Of a stretch of DNA of 64,000 nt, positions 45,853 to 56,961 are shown one piece after another. Each line of letters begins with the position of its first letter. Position 1 is the first letter of the stretch. The notes below the pieces were generated by a model, which ran no database searches, was not told the DNA's origin, and saw only the letters and a program-made list of their open reading frames with translations. Origin of the DNA: Forficula auricularia (Eukaryota > Arthropoda > Insecta > Dermaptera > Forficulidae); the NCBI GenBank assembly GCA_024734495.1, contig JALMQS010000089.1, forward strand, positions 1,267,207-1,331,206. The letters are read 5' to 3'. Both the position numbers and the translations under genes were made by a program.

Positions 45853-46099
45853 GTTAGTATTTATTCTATATGTATATCTTCTGCTCTCGTAATTTCAAAG
45901 ATATTCTCATTAAGATTTCATTATTTTAAATTATCCATCAAACCTTCTTGAGTTACAAATTAGATCCCTCTTATTTCAGAGATTTCAATGCTCTTTATTC
46001 AAAATTCTTATCAACAATAGTAGAGTAGATTGAATTTCTCATTGATAAATTAAATTTCATTCATCCTCATATATTTATTTCATCTCATTTAATATTATA

Positions 46100-47036
46100 G
46101 TACCTGGCCACCGAGCGCTGCTCGGTAACTTTTTGCTTCAAGTTAAATGCAATTTAGATAGTACACGCCCCCGGAACCAGCCCCGTTTCCACTCCGACCC
46201 CGAAGCTCTCCACCTCGTCCCACTCCCACAACCACCTCAACCCTTGCCGTAACCTCCACCCCCACACCCGCATCCCGCCCCCGCACCTAGTTTTTGCATC
46301 TAGTCTTCTAGTGACCCACAGATTATGTCTACTTAGACATATAAATAAATATCGTATAATTATTTTTTTTAATTAAATAACAATTTGTCGAGTTTTATAA
46401 TTTTTTAAATTTTCAAATTCTAATATTTAATATTTGTGGGATTTCAAACTCGATTTTTTTTTTTTTTTTATAAATTTTATTAAAATTATTTTACATTAAT
46501 TAATGCATACATTGTATTTTTTTGCTTCGATTCCGAGATTACTTCTCCACCATCGAGTGTCCTTATTCATCTTGAGTCCTTGTTTTTAATAAGAGGAAAA
46601 ATCTAATTAGATAAAAAAACCTCTTTTCCGATAATTATTTAAATTCCATTATTCCCCAATCAAATCGATTGGTATCCTTCCCTCCCTCCTCTTTCCCAAA
46701 AATCCGCCAAACTCGATTTTTGACTAACTTTATTATAATATAATAATATTTATAATCATCTATTAGTGGAATTTAAAATTAAAAAAACAATTAAAAATTA
46801 AAACGAAATTGAATAAAAATGTAAATATACATTTTTATCGAGACAACCACCAGTGAATAATTATTTCAATTAACAAAAAACCCATCAAAAACAACTTAGC
46901 CGAAGAAGAGACCGTGACAGATCGAATTGCCAACACAAACCCTCCTAACCCGTGAATTTAATCCAAATCGTTAGAGCCGTTTTCGAGATCTCGACCGGAT
47001 ATATATATATATTTTTGATCGTTTAATAAGAGTAGA
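46100..47036 (-). mobile_element. Helitron-like element, second subfamily, complete
   Basis: Minus strand start TCTACTCTTATTAAACGATC at 47,036 after A. It has the internal unit (46,440-46,680), a C-rich tract (46,165-46,290), a hairpin with accgagcgctgctcggt (46,110-46,126), and ends CCAGGTAC at 46,100 before T. Confidence 0.75.
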
Positions 47037-47079
47037 TTATTATATTTATAATTTCTAACGTTGTTTTTCTCTTCTTTTT

Positions 47080-47753
47080 CATGGATCATCCACTTTGGTG
47101 ACGTTTCGGTGGCGTCATTTATCACATCCGACACATTTTATGGACTTCTTACTAACAGCGCACCAACTATGAGTATTAATTTCTTTAGCATGGCATTTAG
47201 TTAAAGCTTTCAAAGGGTTTTTTGATAGCTAGATTATAGTAGGCAAGAATTAGGATGTTCCTCTCTTTTTCAGTATACCCCTCTTAGCTACAATCATTAA
47301 ATTTAATACTTATTTTAATATATTATATTAAAGTTTTTTCTTTCACTTATAATTTAATAAATTTAAATGTTTCATAAATGCAATTTTAGATCAAATTACT
47401 CTCAATCATAGCTTAAATTGATTTTCATTTTATATTTTCATTTTCAATTTTTGCAATTCTTAAGATCATTCTAATCATTTTATTTTTCAATAATTTTTTT
47501 TCTTGAAATAATTCAAATTTTAACGTAAAAGAAAATCACATTAGGAATTTTCAGATCCCCATTTCACGTTTTGATCTGTAGTGAAGCAACAAGGGAACCA
47601 TTGGAGGATCTTCATAAAATGAACATTTATTAGAATGGTGTATTTTGCGTAGGGATTTTCAGGTTTCAACGCCTCGACCACCGATGGGATTCATCACTAT
47701 TTTAATGTCATATTTAATTCTTAGATTTAGAATATTAAAAATTAATTTCACAG
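47080..47753 (+). repeat. Diverged duplicate of 41,440-42,100, with exon-like remnants
   Basis: tttttcatggatcatcc (47,088) and ttaggaattttcag (47,541-47,554) align with the earlier block. The E3-like part has lost its donor. Another acceptor (gggattttcag, 47,660-47,670) precedes gtttcaacgcctcgaccacc, a possible E4 counterpart. Confidence 0.55.
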
Positions 47754-48420
47754 TTATAGTAGTTTAGAGGGTGGGTGGGATGATATGCCATGCCAACGAT
47801 GACGCTCTCTCTTTCTGTGTTGGGGACCTGCACTCTTCCCTTTGATTTCCTTCCTGGAGACAGCAAATGCGGTGTCGTCTATCTTAGGCCTCTTAGGGAT
47901 ATTTTGTGATGTGTTTCCCTCTCTTGTGCCCTCCAATTTAGTTTTAAGGTTATTTTAGTATTAAGACCCTCAAGAGAGCTAAAATCGACGCCACCCATTT
48001 GTTGGACCCATGAACGAGTCACGAGGGAAGTGACCGATTCGATCGGATTTCTAAAGATCGAGGTCCAGGTTCATCTTGCATGTGCTTGCATGTTTTGTGT
48101 CTTACCGAAAAGTCGTCGCTTGACGCCTTGTTCAAATGGAACAATGGGGTGGGAATGGGAGCCTGGTGACTTTGTGTCTTTGAGGGCGGGTTTGAGGTGG
48201 CTCTATGGACTAGAACCAAGACCAGAAGGTTGTCCGTTGCTTCCTCAGGAGTAGCCTAAGGAAGAAGAGCGGCTGCCTTGTGGCTAGGGTCTCTAGGGAA
48301 ATGTTAGGTAGGATCTCTTTCAGCTCGCCCTGGTCTCTCGTTCTATCCGTATTCCAAAAATCAAGGCCACTCTCACTGATACCTACGTCTTCAGGCTCTC
48401 TCGAAGTCCGATTATAAGAA
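47754..48420 (-). pseudogene. GC-richer block, possibly degraded retroelement ORF
   Basis: The composition is clearly higher in GC than its neighbours. Minus-strand frames of 60-66 codons follow one another in different frames: first REPEDVGISESGLDFWNTDR... from about 48,415, then frames over 48,019-48,219 and 47,754-47,936 (KRPKIDDTAFAVSRKEIKGK...). The last resembles the basic, KRPK.-D type linkers of LINE ORF1 proteins, but no zinc knuckle or other decisive motif is visible. Identity is unresolved. It could also be a decayed host exon cluster. Confidence 0.3.
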
Positions 48421-48597
48421 TTCGAATTTTACTCTGATATTTCAAATTATAAGAATTTGATTTGGATGAAATAAAATTTGAATTTTTCGTGAATTAAAGG
48501 GTATCTATTTCATTTACCACATACGTCTTGATGACTAAATAAGTATGTAGTAAAAGGGGGGGGAGCTGCTACTAATGTTGTCTGTCAAGTGTTTTAG

Positions 48598-48685
48598 GTG
48601 TATTCATTCAAAAAAGCCTTTTTTCAACATCTGGAGACGATGGCAGGACAAGAGATAAATGGATCTTGCACTGCATCCATTGAAG
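48598..48685 (+). CDS. Probable start exon of an unidentified gene (E5)
   Basis: Acceptor caagtgttttag, 88 nt, donor GTAAAT. It contains ATG at 48,640-48,642, giving MAGQEINGSCTASIE plus one base (phase 1). This joins in frame to the exon at 49,449 (..A EDGRLVCGAG..). The bases from the acceptor to the ATG are also open (VYSFKKAFFQHLET), so the frame could begin further upstream, but the earlier exon-like blocks carry stops. I do not recognise the protein. Function is unknown. Confidence 0.5.
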
Positions 48686-48852
48686 GTAAATATAATATTT
48701 CATAATTTAATTTTGTCTCTTCTTTTTTAAATAATTGAAGAGTTTGCAAAAATTATTCGTTATTATTTAAACAATATTTTACATAGCCCATTTGAATGAT
48801 TCATTTTTGGTGATATCTCATACCTATATGGGAATAATATTTTATTTTTACT

Positions 48853-49405
48853 TTATCAATGCGAAGCATGGGTAAAAATGTTGTAATCGGTCAGGCGGCA
48901 AGAGCAACTTCAAGTGGTCCTCAGGTAAAGATTACGGAACCCATGGACTCAATTAAGGTCACAAATTGTAGTATTCAATTAGATTGACGATTTTACAACA
49001 AAAGTACCTCGTCGAGAGGCCAAAAAGTGCCATTTTTTTTGGAAGTGCGTGCGGATGGATGGATGTGTATGTTATCGTTTATTTCGTCCACGATTTTTTC
49101 CACACCGTTGCACCAATTGAAATGAAAATGAAAACCTAACATTATTTTAACAAAATAAAGCGCTGATTAGTTTTTTGGTACATATCGGTCCACAAACATT
49201 AGTACTTTATTTCGGTACTTTTTTAGTTTTTTCTAAATATCTTGAAAATGACTTAACCAATTTTGATGAAATTTAATAGTGTAATTGAGTACCTTGAGGA
49301 CCACAAAAATGATCATATAAATTTTTTTGTAAAATTATATTTTAAAGTACTTTACCCCTAGACTACGATAGTTCATTGGATAAAGTTTAGCAACGATCCG
49401 TTGCA
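48853..49405 (+). mobile_element. CGAGAGGCC element inside the E5-E6 intron
   Basis: It runs from ctttatcaatgcgaagcatg to aacgatccgttgcagttta. The duplicated intron near 51,460-51,500 reads attttatttttattttatcc without it, so its limits and its later arrival are visible. Confidence 0.8.
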
Positions 49406-49448
49406 GTTTATTTATTATCTATTAATGTGAGTGTATCTTTTATTTTAG

Positions 49449-49526
49449 CCGAAGATGGGAGGTTGGTTTGTGGGGCCGGAGACATCTCGACCCATCAGCT
49501 CAAGTCGTCGACAAGTCAGGACTACG
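49449..49526 (+). CDS. Coding exon E6, copy a, of the unidentified gene
   Basis: Acceptor tcttttattttag, donor GTATGA; 78 nt, entering and leaving in phase 1 and so neutral to the frame if skipped or swapped. In the frame set by E5 it encodes AEDGRLVCGAGDISTHQLKS followed by STSQDY. Compared with the copy at 51,525, seven of thirteen base changes fall in third codon positions and the first nine codons differ only silently. That supports real coding function in this frame even though all three frames are open. No domain is recognised. Confidence 0.6.
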
Positions 49527-50079
49527 GTATGAATTCTTACTCAATCAGATTTGCATTTATTCGAATAAAAATAATACTATATTATATGTTAATTTAAATT
49601 TTGACATCGACATTGCTAATGGGCTCAAAATTAAGAGGGATTATTTCGTGACCATAACTTTGATTTTTATTCATTTTCTGGGACCCTTTTTTACAATTAT
49701 AACGTCCCAGAAACCTAGAGCCCCCCCCACACCATTGCTGGCAATTTAAGGTAGTTGTTTCGTGACAATACTAGTAAAAGTTAATGCTAGAGTATATAGT
49801 ACAGCCAATACGAATACGTAATTCATAAGCCCGAAACTTTTGCTGTTTATGTACTACTACTAGTCAATCCCATTTGCTCGTTTGACAAATCTGGCAAAAA
49901 GTATCCGAACTTCTATATATTTTATTATAGATATGTCAGATGAAGTATATTATAAAGGGAGATTTACAAAACAAAAAAATGTTAATAAGCGGGGTGGGGG
50001 GGGGTTCTGTAGTAAATAATTTTAAATTATTTTATTAAATATATAGAGAGAGGTCAAATGTATAGTCTAGTCATGTGGA

Positions 50080-50172
50080 TGGCCGCATCAGCTTATTTTT
50101 AATTTTAGAGTAAAAACGGCTAAAAATAACATTAAAAAAATAAGCTGACGTGTTCTGATGTGGCCATCCACT
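50080..50172. repeat. Inverted repeat, arms about 25-30 bp
   Basis: catgtggatggccgcatcag...gcttatttttaat mirrors ...aataagctgacg, gatgtggccatccacttga (50,156-50,174). Confidence 0.7.
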
Positions 50173-50224
50173 TGACTTTACCATAGAACCCGGCCCCTCA
50201 CTTATATTTGATGAAATTATTTAT

Positions 50225-50975
50225 AATCATGTAGGGGAGTGGGTTAGTTTTTGCATTTCTAGACTCCAGGGACCCACTGATTATGTATACAAAATTTGGT
50301 TGAGTTTGGTAAATGTCAAAGATTTACATTTTTTGACCCTCGGCCACCACTTCCCCGTTTCGGGAGGTTTGTTTTTTGAATTTTTAGACTTCTGGGGTCC
50401 CATTGATTATGTATACAAAATTTGGTTGAGTTTGGTAAATGGCCAAGATTTCCATTTTTTGACCTCTAAACCCCCCCCCATTTTGGGCGGTTAGATTTTG
50501 CATTTTTAGACTTCTGGGGGTCCACTGAATATGTATACAAAATTTGGTTGAGTTTGCTCAAACGGCCTAGATTTTTAATTTTTAACCCCCCCCCCTCCAC
50601 CCCCCTTACTTGTTGGGTCGATATGCACCAAAATCTAATCCGCTCTTAATCTCAATGGACCAAAACTACCTGTGAAATTTGGTTTTGATATTTACACTAG
50701 TTTTTGAGCTAGCTTGTCCACAAAATTTGGTAACGCACAGACTAACAGACTAACAGACATTTTGACAAAAACAATTATTATCTCGAAAAATATAATTTTT
50801 TTGATGTTTACTTATTAGGGCTTTTTTGTAGAGCGAAAGAAATGCCATGGTTTCGCTCATTTTTTTTAATCAAAATAGTTTCAGCCGTTTTTGAGATATT
50901 TCGAAAAAAAGAAGGAAAAAAAACACTTTTTTCATGCACGATTACAATACATGGCCATACCCTGTATGGTAAAGC
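50225..50975 (+). mobile_element. CCATACAGGG element with module monomers
   Basis: Three monomers of the shared module (50,245-50,590, each with gtatacaaaatttggttgag) lead into 'ttgggtcgatatgcaccaaa' and end with catggccataccctgtatgg (50,951-50,970). 36,935-37,570 is the inverted copy. Confidence 0.65.
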
Positions 50976-51408
50976 TAACATATTTAAATGAAAAGGGGAC
51001 ATCTTGCATATTTTGACAAATACACTTTATAATCTAAAAACTTCCCTGCACCTACTATGCTCGAAAAAGGCACAACTCTGGTATTAATTAATTTTACTGC
51101 CTAAAAATATAACTCAATAATAAATTTTATTAATTTTACACTCAGTTTAAAAACTAATTAGTTTGTTTTCATTCCTGAACATTTTCAATTTTCGGACATG
51201 TGCTCTTTTTCAAATGTATTTATTATATGACACATTTTCCAAAATAACATATTTTTCCATTTGAAAATTTTTTCTGCAAAATGTGTTATATGATTCTAAA
51301 ATAAATAAAAATAAAGAACAAAAACTTTGCACTAGGTCGAGTCTATTTTCGAATTGCCCCCCTTAACAATCAAATTGCCACCCTGTGGGTGAGTGAGCGC
51401 CAAGTTGG
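50976..51408. other. AT-rich stretch, nothing recognised
   Basis: It includes an imperfect inverted pair around 51,220-51,300 (tatatgacacattttcc / gcaaaatgtgttatatga). No second copy of the start exon E5 is found here. Confidence 0.4.
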
Positions 51409-51524
51409 GAAACAATGTTTTACATAGGGCATTTGATTCATTTTTGATATTCCATATAATACAATTTTATTTTTATTTTATCCATAGTTATTATTTATTC
51501 ATGTGTGTGTTTCTTTAATTTTAG

Positions 51525-51601
51525 CTGAGGATGGAAGATTGGTTTGTGGGGGCGGAGACATTTCGATTCATCATTTCAAGCCGTCGACAACTCAGAACAC
51601 G
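51525..51601 (+). pseudogene. Duplicate of coding exon E6 (copy b), likely decaying or alternative
   Basis: Acceptor ctttaattttag, donor GTATGC. It encodes AEDGRLVCGGGDISIHHFKP then STTQN, clearly homologous to copy a with flanking intron sequence duplicated too (51,409-51,524 and 51,602-51,690). It is 77 nt, one base shorter (CAGGACTACG versus CAGAACACG), so using the same donor would shift the downstream frame. It may be a mutually exclusive exon with its own downstream phase, or a recently disabled copy. Confidence 0.5.
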
Positions 51602-51793
51602 GTATGCATTCTTACTCAATCGATTTACATTTATTCTAATAAAAATAATATTATATCTTAATTTAAAACTTAATAACAAAATAATAATTTCGAAAACATG
51701 ATAAATACGAGTATATAAATAAATAAATGAAACGACAAATATTTTTGTTAGGCCACATTTACAGAACCCGTAAGCTTTTCGCTTAATATCTTA

Positions 51794-52828
51794 GTACCTG
51801 GAGGCACCGAGCGATGCTCGGTAACCCCTGACCCCCCACCCCCCCTCCCGAAACCATACACCTCGCCCCCAACACTGCACTCCCACTCCGCCCCACCCCA
51901 CCCCAACAGCCCCTCCCATCCCTTGACCCCCCACAACTGCACCCCACCTCCTGCACCCCCCACATCCATCCCCACCCCCGACCCAGTTTTTGCATTTCTA
52001 TCTTTCTAATGGTCCACATATTATGTGTATATTTGTTTACTCGTAGACCAATTTGCCCACATTCGTTCATATTGATAAACATTATAAAAAATACATAAGA
52101 AAATAATAATAAAAAAAATAATCGTATAGGATCTGAAATAAAAACATAAAATTAAAAAAAAATCTGTGCGTCTCGGGACGTGCGACAGAAGTGATAACTT
52201 TCACCAACCAAGTATTTTTTAGGAAGACAATTGCAAGGATAATTGCCAGGAGAAAAGAGAATTGAATATTTAATTTTAATTAGAAGAGTGGGGGGGGGGC
52301 AAAGGAATAATTATTAATATATTTAATGTTTCTGGATTTAAAATTAATTGTCTTTCAGCTTAATTCAATTATACATATTTCAAATTTGCCGCGCCGCAAT
52401 TATCTAATAAATTTTATTTATTAAATACATAGCTATATATAATATATTCAATTATTTCCACACTTATAATAAAGTCTAATTCAAAAATATTCATTTTAGT
52501 AAAAGTAAAAAGCAAGGGTTTTTTAAAATAGTTCTTTGGTCCAGTTGTAGAGTCTTGACTCAGATGCAAGAGGTCTCAGGTTCTAATACGACATCCGCCG
52601 AATCATTTTTTTTTATTGAGATTTTCATCTATCAATAATTACTTTAATTAAGAAAAAATCAATTAAGATGAATTTTGATGAGGTCAGACCTAGCCAGATC
52701 GTTTTTTCATCCTCAAAACTTGTTAATAGATTTTGTTTCATCAAAATCGGTAGGGCCGTTTTCAAAATAGAACCAAGATACAAATATATAAATAAATATA
52801 CAATTTTTGCTCGTTTAATAAGAGTAGA
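51794..52828 (-). mobile_element. Helitron-like element, complete copy with captured filler
   Basis: Start TCTACTCTTATTAAACGAGC at 52,828 (minus) after A; hairpin accgagcgatgctcggt at 51,806-51,822 and end CCAGGTAC at 51,794 before T. About 450 bp in the middle (52,150-52,600) is not found in other copies. The proline/glycine-rich frames at 51,748-52,082 come from the C-rich tract. Confidence 0.75.
52530..52605 (+). pseudogene. tRNA-like sequence inside a Helitron-like element
   Basis: tggtccagttgtagag resembles an A box and ggttctaatac a B box, spaced about 35 bases as in a tRNA gene. No full cloverleaf could be drawn with confidence. It is probably a tRNA-derived (SINE-type) relic carried in the unusual middle of this copy. 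Confidence 0.3.
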
Positions 52829-53021
52829 TATGTGTTAGCTACGTCTCTGATATATTGAAATTATAAATATTAATTTATTATTTATTTTATTCCTAAAATA
52901 ATTCTATTTTAGACCTTTATACTGGAAACAAGAACAATCATCGACCTATAAATTTTAATTAAAAAAATAGAATTCTCGATTTGATTTTTTTAAGGTAGCC
53001 AGATAGAGTTGTGTAGTAATT

Positions 53022-54175
53022 TTTAACCGACTTTAAAAAAGGAGGATGTTCTCAATTCGCGTATTTTTTTTGTGTCTATGTTACTTGATATCTTCGCCAA
53101 TTGTGAACCAATTTTGATGATTATTTTTGTATTGGGTTCAGTATAGTATCCGATTGGTCCCTTTTTTTCATTGGTATTGGATCTTCTTTTGCTATGTATG
53201 TTCAGGCATAACTTCTTTGTTTATTAACCGATTTTAATGATTCTTTCTGCGTTTGGATCAGTATACTTCCAAGATAGACAAGATACCTAATTATTTATTT
53301 GTTTTATGTATTTTCAGCGAGAACTTTTTGACACGTGGACCGATTTTGATGATTCTTTTATTGTCTCCTTTAATATATAAAAATTCTGCTACTCTCGGCA
53401 CAAAAACTTTCAATTTTGATTCTTTTTTTATTGGAAAGAGGGGTGGTCCCATATTAATTTGGTCAAGTTCTGATGAAATGATAAATGATGAAATAAAATA
53501 ACGTAAATCTGCAATTCTTATGAGCAAATAATCGAAATTATAATAAATAAAATCTTTTATTAAAAAAAACAATCTTAAAACGTCCATTTAAAACCCGCAT
53601 ACGTTTCGAGAGAATTTCTCTATTTATTAATTGAATTTTATTATCATTTTCTGATATTCATTCGCCCGACGGTTTCTCTTACGAGATGCATGCAAGGTAT
53701 TATATTAAGTCACTATTAATAACATCACTAAAAAGAGAAAAATAAAAATAATTTTTATAAAAAAAACCGACTCCAAAAAAATTAAATGCAACAAATAAAA
53801 TAATAAGAACTCAAAAATCAAATAAAATTCACTAAAAGGTATAAAATAATTATCTAATTTAGTTACAACTAAACGATGAAATATTTACATGAAATCACTT
53901 TTTCAAGTCGGTGCTAAACAAACTATGTATATAAGCGAGCGTACCCGCCAAGCGTAGTAAGTAAGATCCGTCGAGTGCTATTCATAAAATGTATATGTTT
54001 GGCACCGACTTCAAAAAGTGATTTCATGTTAATATTTCATCGTTTAGTTTTTACTCAATTAGATAATTATTTTATACCTTTTAGTTTATTTTATTTGATT
54101 TTTGAGTTATTATTATTTTATTTGTGGCATTTAATTTTTTTCAAGTCGGTTTTATTTTTTTTATAAAAATTATTT
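53022..54175. mobile_element. ACCGACTTC palindromic element
   Basis: tttttaaccgactttaaaaa to tttcaagtcggttttatttt, with the palindrome centre near 53,945. It includes an internal 'attgtctcctttaatatata' segment (53,370-53,402), probably a small insertion or gene-conversion patch, because the flanking phrase 'tttgatgattctttt' is repeated on both sides. Confidence 0.65.
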
Positions 54176-54427
54176 AGTTTTTTGTTGACATTTTTGGAAC
54201 GGCTGTAACGATTTTGAAAACATTTTTAATGACTAAAAGGCCACAAAGTCTAAAATAAAGCTTTTCATGAAAATGCAATAAATTTGATTTACCCAAGATA
54301 TAATTATTTTTTTTTCAAAATGCTACTACAATAAGGTGATTGATTTTTCTAAAATTGCTATATTTATTTCTCTTTGCTCATGTTCTTGGTTTTCTTTAAC
54401 TATAAGACCTCAATGCAAAATTTCGAA

Positions 54428-54950
54428 CACTGCCGGCCAAAAAAAAAACGTAACACTTAGATTTTTTAAAATAACTAATAAAATGTATTTTTAATGCTAT
54501 CAAATTGAATAAACTTTTAATATGATATATTTTTAACGTTTCTTAATAAGTGTAACATAAATTTAAAACATTTTATTTAAATATTACAATTTATTTAAAT
54601 GAAATAAAAGAGGATAATTTGATTTTTATCGATTTTTGTTGAAATCTAATATCCTTATTAGAATATTTCAATGCCTGTTTTTCTTTTGATAATGTGCTTG
54701 AAATCCATTATTTGAGTGTCTTTTCGACTAAACACAGCAAAATTATGCTCGTTTTTTCTGTTTTATTTTCGCAATTTTGTTTACTTACTTTCTACATATT
54801 CCAGCTTCCACTCCCCCATTTTCTTGCCCCAAACACCTTAAAATAATAAAAATATATAGTAACAGAATTCACATTCGGATTCAGGAGGTCATTTTAGATT
54901 ATAGTCAGAAGGAATGGTGTCAGTTAAAGAATTTTTAGCAAATTTTGTCA
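54428..54950 (+). repeat. Direct repeat, copy 1, with a Tc1-like left end
   Basis: cactgccggccaaaaaaaaa at 54,428 looks like a Tc1-type terminus. 54,540-54,945 is repeated at 56,190-56,590 (gataatgtgcttgaaatcca, ttcttgccccaaacacctt). Copy 2 ends near gaagagcagtgc (56,575), a possible matching right terminus. Between the copies lie a hAT-like end (54,959, caggcatgtcaaa) and a LINE relic. Confidence 0.55.
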
Positions 54951-55189
54951 GTCTAATACAGGCATGTCAAAAATATGATATTACGGGCCACATGATCTAT
55001 TTTGTATTAATTTGGGGGCCGCATGTTTTCAACGTTCAAAAAATTAATAAAACCGATTTTTAGAATGATTAATTGATTATATTATGTATTTATTAGACTC
55101 TATGCCAACATCAATACATTATATTATAAATATAATATCTCATGTCATTTTTTAAACTAACAATATTTTACACTTTATTGTATATTATC

Positions 55190-55305
55190 CAATTCTTTAG
55201 ATCCTATCGACTTACCATTCAAATTAGAGTCTATATACGTCCGCTTTTAGCATGATGCAGTTGTATGGTAAGTCGTTGGGCTCTAAAGAATGATTTGGAA
55301 ATAGG
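55190..55305. repeat. Imperfect inverted repeat
   Basis: caattctttagatcctatcg plus acttaccat mirrors atggtaagtcgttgggctct plus aaagaat (55,267-55,292). Confidence 0.6.
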
Positions 55306-55578
55306 ATATGATAAAACTTTTAAACTCTCACCTAGATTCAGATGTCAAGGAATGCACTTTTTTTTATTTAAAATTGACCTTGTACGTTAGAACATTTGGT
55401 CAGTGATACATAAAATACATATTTTTACAAAATTTTATATAATTATAATGTTAATTAGGTACATAAGATTTACAAGCTAAAAATAAGAAACATACATTAT
55501 TTTAAGTATTTTTTTTCAAATTACATTTCTACTGTTTATGCAATTAAACACAATTATGTTAAATTAGAATAAATATAA

Positions 55579-56015
55579 TTAATTAATTTTTCCCAAAGAA
55601 ATTATGTATCTAACAATATATCGACTTAAGTCATCGTTGCGGTTTAAATAAGAAAGAACAATTGTCATATTTGTTGGAAGTTCTACTTTTCTTTGGATTG
55701 TTGTATAAAAGCGTTCAATTTTGTTGACATTGTTTGCGCATCCCAAGTAAAAGTGGTTGATATCCCCAATCGTGGATCCATCACAAGAACAAAAAGGATT
55801 CTCTCGAAGACCTATTCTGTACATATGAGCTGGGGTGGTAGCATGGCCTATTCTCAGTCTAATTAGTTGAACAGTTATTTTTCTAAACAACTTGATGTCA
55901 TCCAACCATGGTCTTTTTGGTATATTAGGCTGTATGTTGTATAGATGCTTGCTTTTATTTAGAGCTGTATTCTTCCAGAAAGACTGCCATTCTGTATTTG
56001 TTTCATTTTTTAATA
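55579..56015 (-). pseudogene. LINE ORF2 extreme C-terminus (RNase H-bearing clade)
   Basis: The minus frame is open from about 56,015: NETNTEWQSFWKN...LNKSKH then PWLDDIKLFRKITVQLIRLR, IGHATTPAHMYRIGLRENPF, CSCDGSTIGDINHFYLGC, ending at a stop at 55,579. This is the post-RNase H region with a Cys/His cluster (C.C...H...C). It is homologous to the element at 62.6 kb. It is 5'-truncated; the 3' UTR probably extends toward 55,380. Confidence 0.75.
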
Positions 56016-56189
56016 ATGAAGGAATGCACTTTAAAAGTAGCTAAAAGACACCTTTGGTATCTATCGGAAACAAATGTTGGATCTCTTATTTCTCATTTCA
56101 GTCTCATTTGAAGTTTAGTTTGATTTCAGAATAAAAATGATTAACATTGAAAATCTTGATTTTTTTAAAACACATTTTACGATATAAAA

Positions 56190-56590
56190 TACATATAATA
56201 TTTAACATAAATTTAAATCATTTTATTTAAAGATTACAATTTACTTAAATGAAATAAAAACCGATAATTTGATATTTATCGATTTTTGGTGAAATCTAAT
56301 ATCCTTATTTTAATCTTTCAATTCCTGTTTTTCTTTTGAAAATGTGCTTGAAATCCATTATTTGAGTGTCTTTTCGACTAATCACATCCAAATTATGCTC
56401 GTTTTTTCTGTTTTATTTACGCAATTTTTTTAATTATTTTCTACATATTCCAGCTTCCAGTCCCCAATTTTCCTGCCCCAAACACCTCAAAATAATAAAA
56501 ATATATAGCAACAGAAGTCAGGTGCTCATTTTACATAATAATCAGAAGGAATGGTGTCAGTTATAGAATTTTTTTGAAGAGCAGTGCATA
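56190..56590 (+). repeat. Direct repeat, copy 2
   Basis: Second copy of 54,540-54,945; see that entry. Confidence 0.75.
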
Positions 56591-56795
56591 TTAATTACTA
56601 TTAAATGTGTTCAACCTCTAAATATATTATCCAATCATTATTGTAATTTTTGTTTGATAAAATTTTTATATTAATAGGAATCAGAACATAAGCAAAGTCT
56701 ACATAAATTTTAAATTATGTCCATCGTTTAAATTATTAAAGTTGTTATAAGAAAATAAGGACTATATTTTTTATGCAGATAATTTATATCTTATT

Positions 56796-56838
56796 CCTAA
56801 CGTTTCATCAACTTTGTTGACTTCTTCAGGGCTCATAA
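56796..56838 (-). ncRNA. Hammerhead-like core I
   Basis: Minus strand: CTGAAGA, extra A, GTCAAC-aaa-GTTGAT, GAAAC, GTT. Stem II has 5-6 pairs; stem I pairing with TTATGAGCC is poor. Confidence 0.4.
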
Positions 56839-56961
56839 AGTTAACTTCCCTGCATATTTGTCATTTTTATAATTATTCTTTCTTAGTAAACATAACAAGG
56901 CAAGTCATCAACATCAATAAGATTTAATTTTTTTTTTAATTTTTTCAATCTCATTTGAGCT

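Noticed and set aside
45748..45951. 67-codon frame through exon-like block E2c
   Set aside because: The other two copies of the block have stops in this frame, and the frame continues into intron-like AT sequence.
49468..49749. 93-codon frame overlapping exon E6a
   Set aside because: It reads E6a in the frame that is interrupted by a stop in copy b and runs through the splice donor into AT-rich intron.
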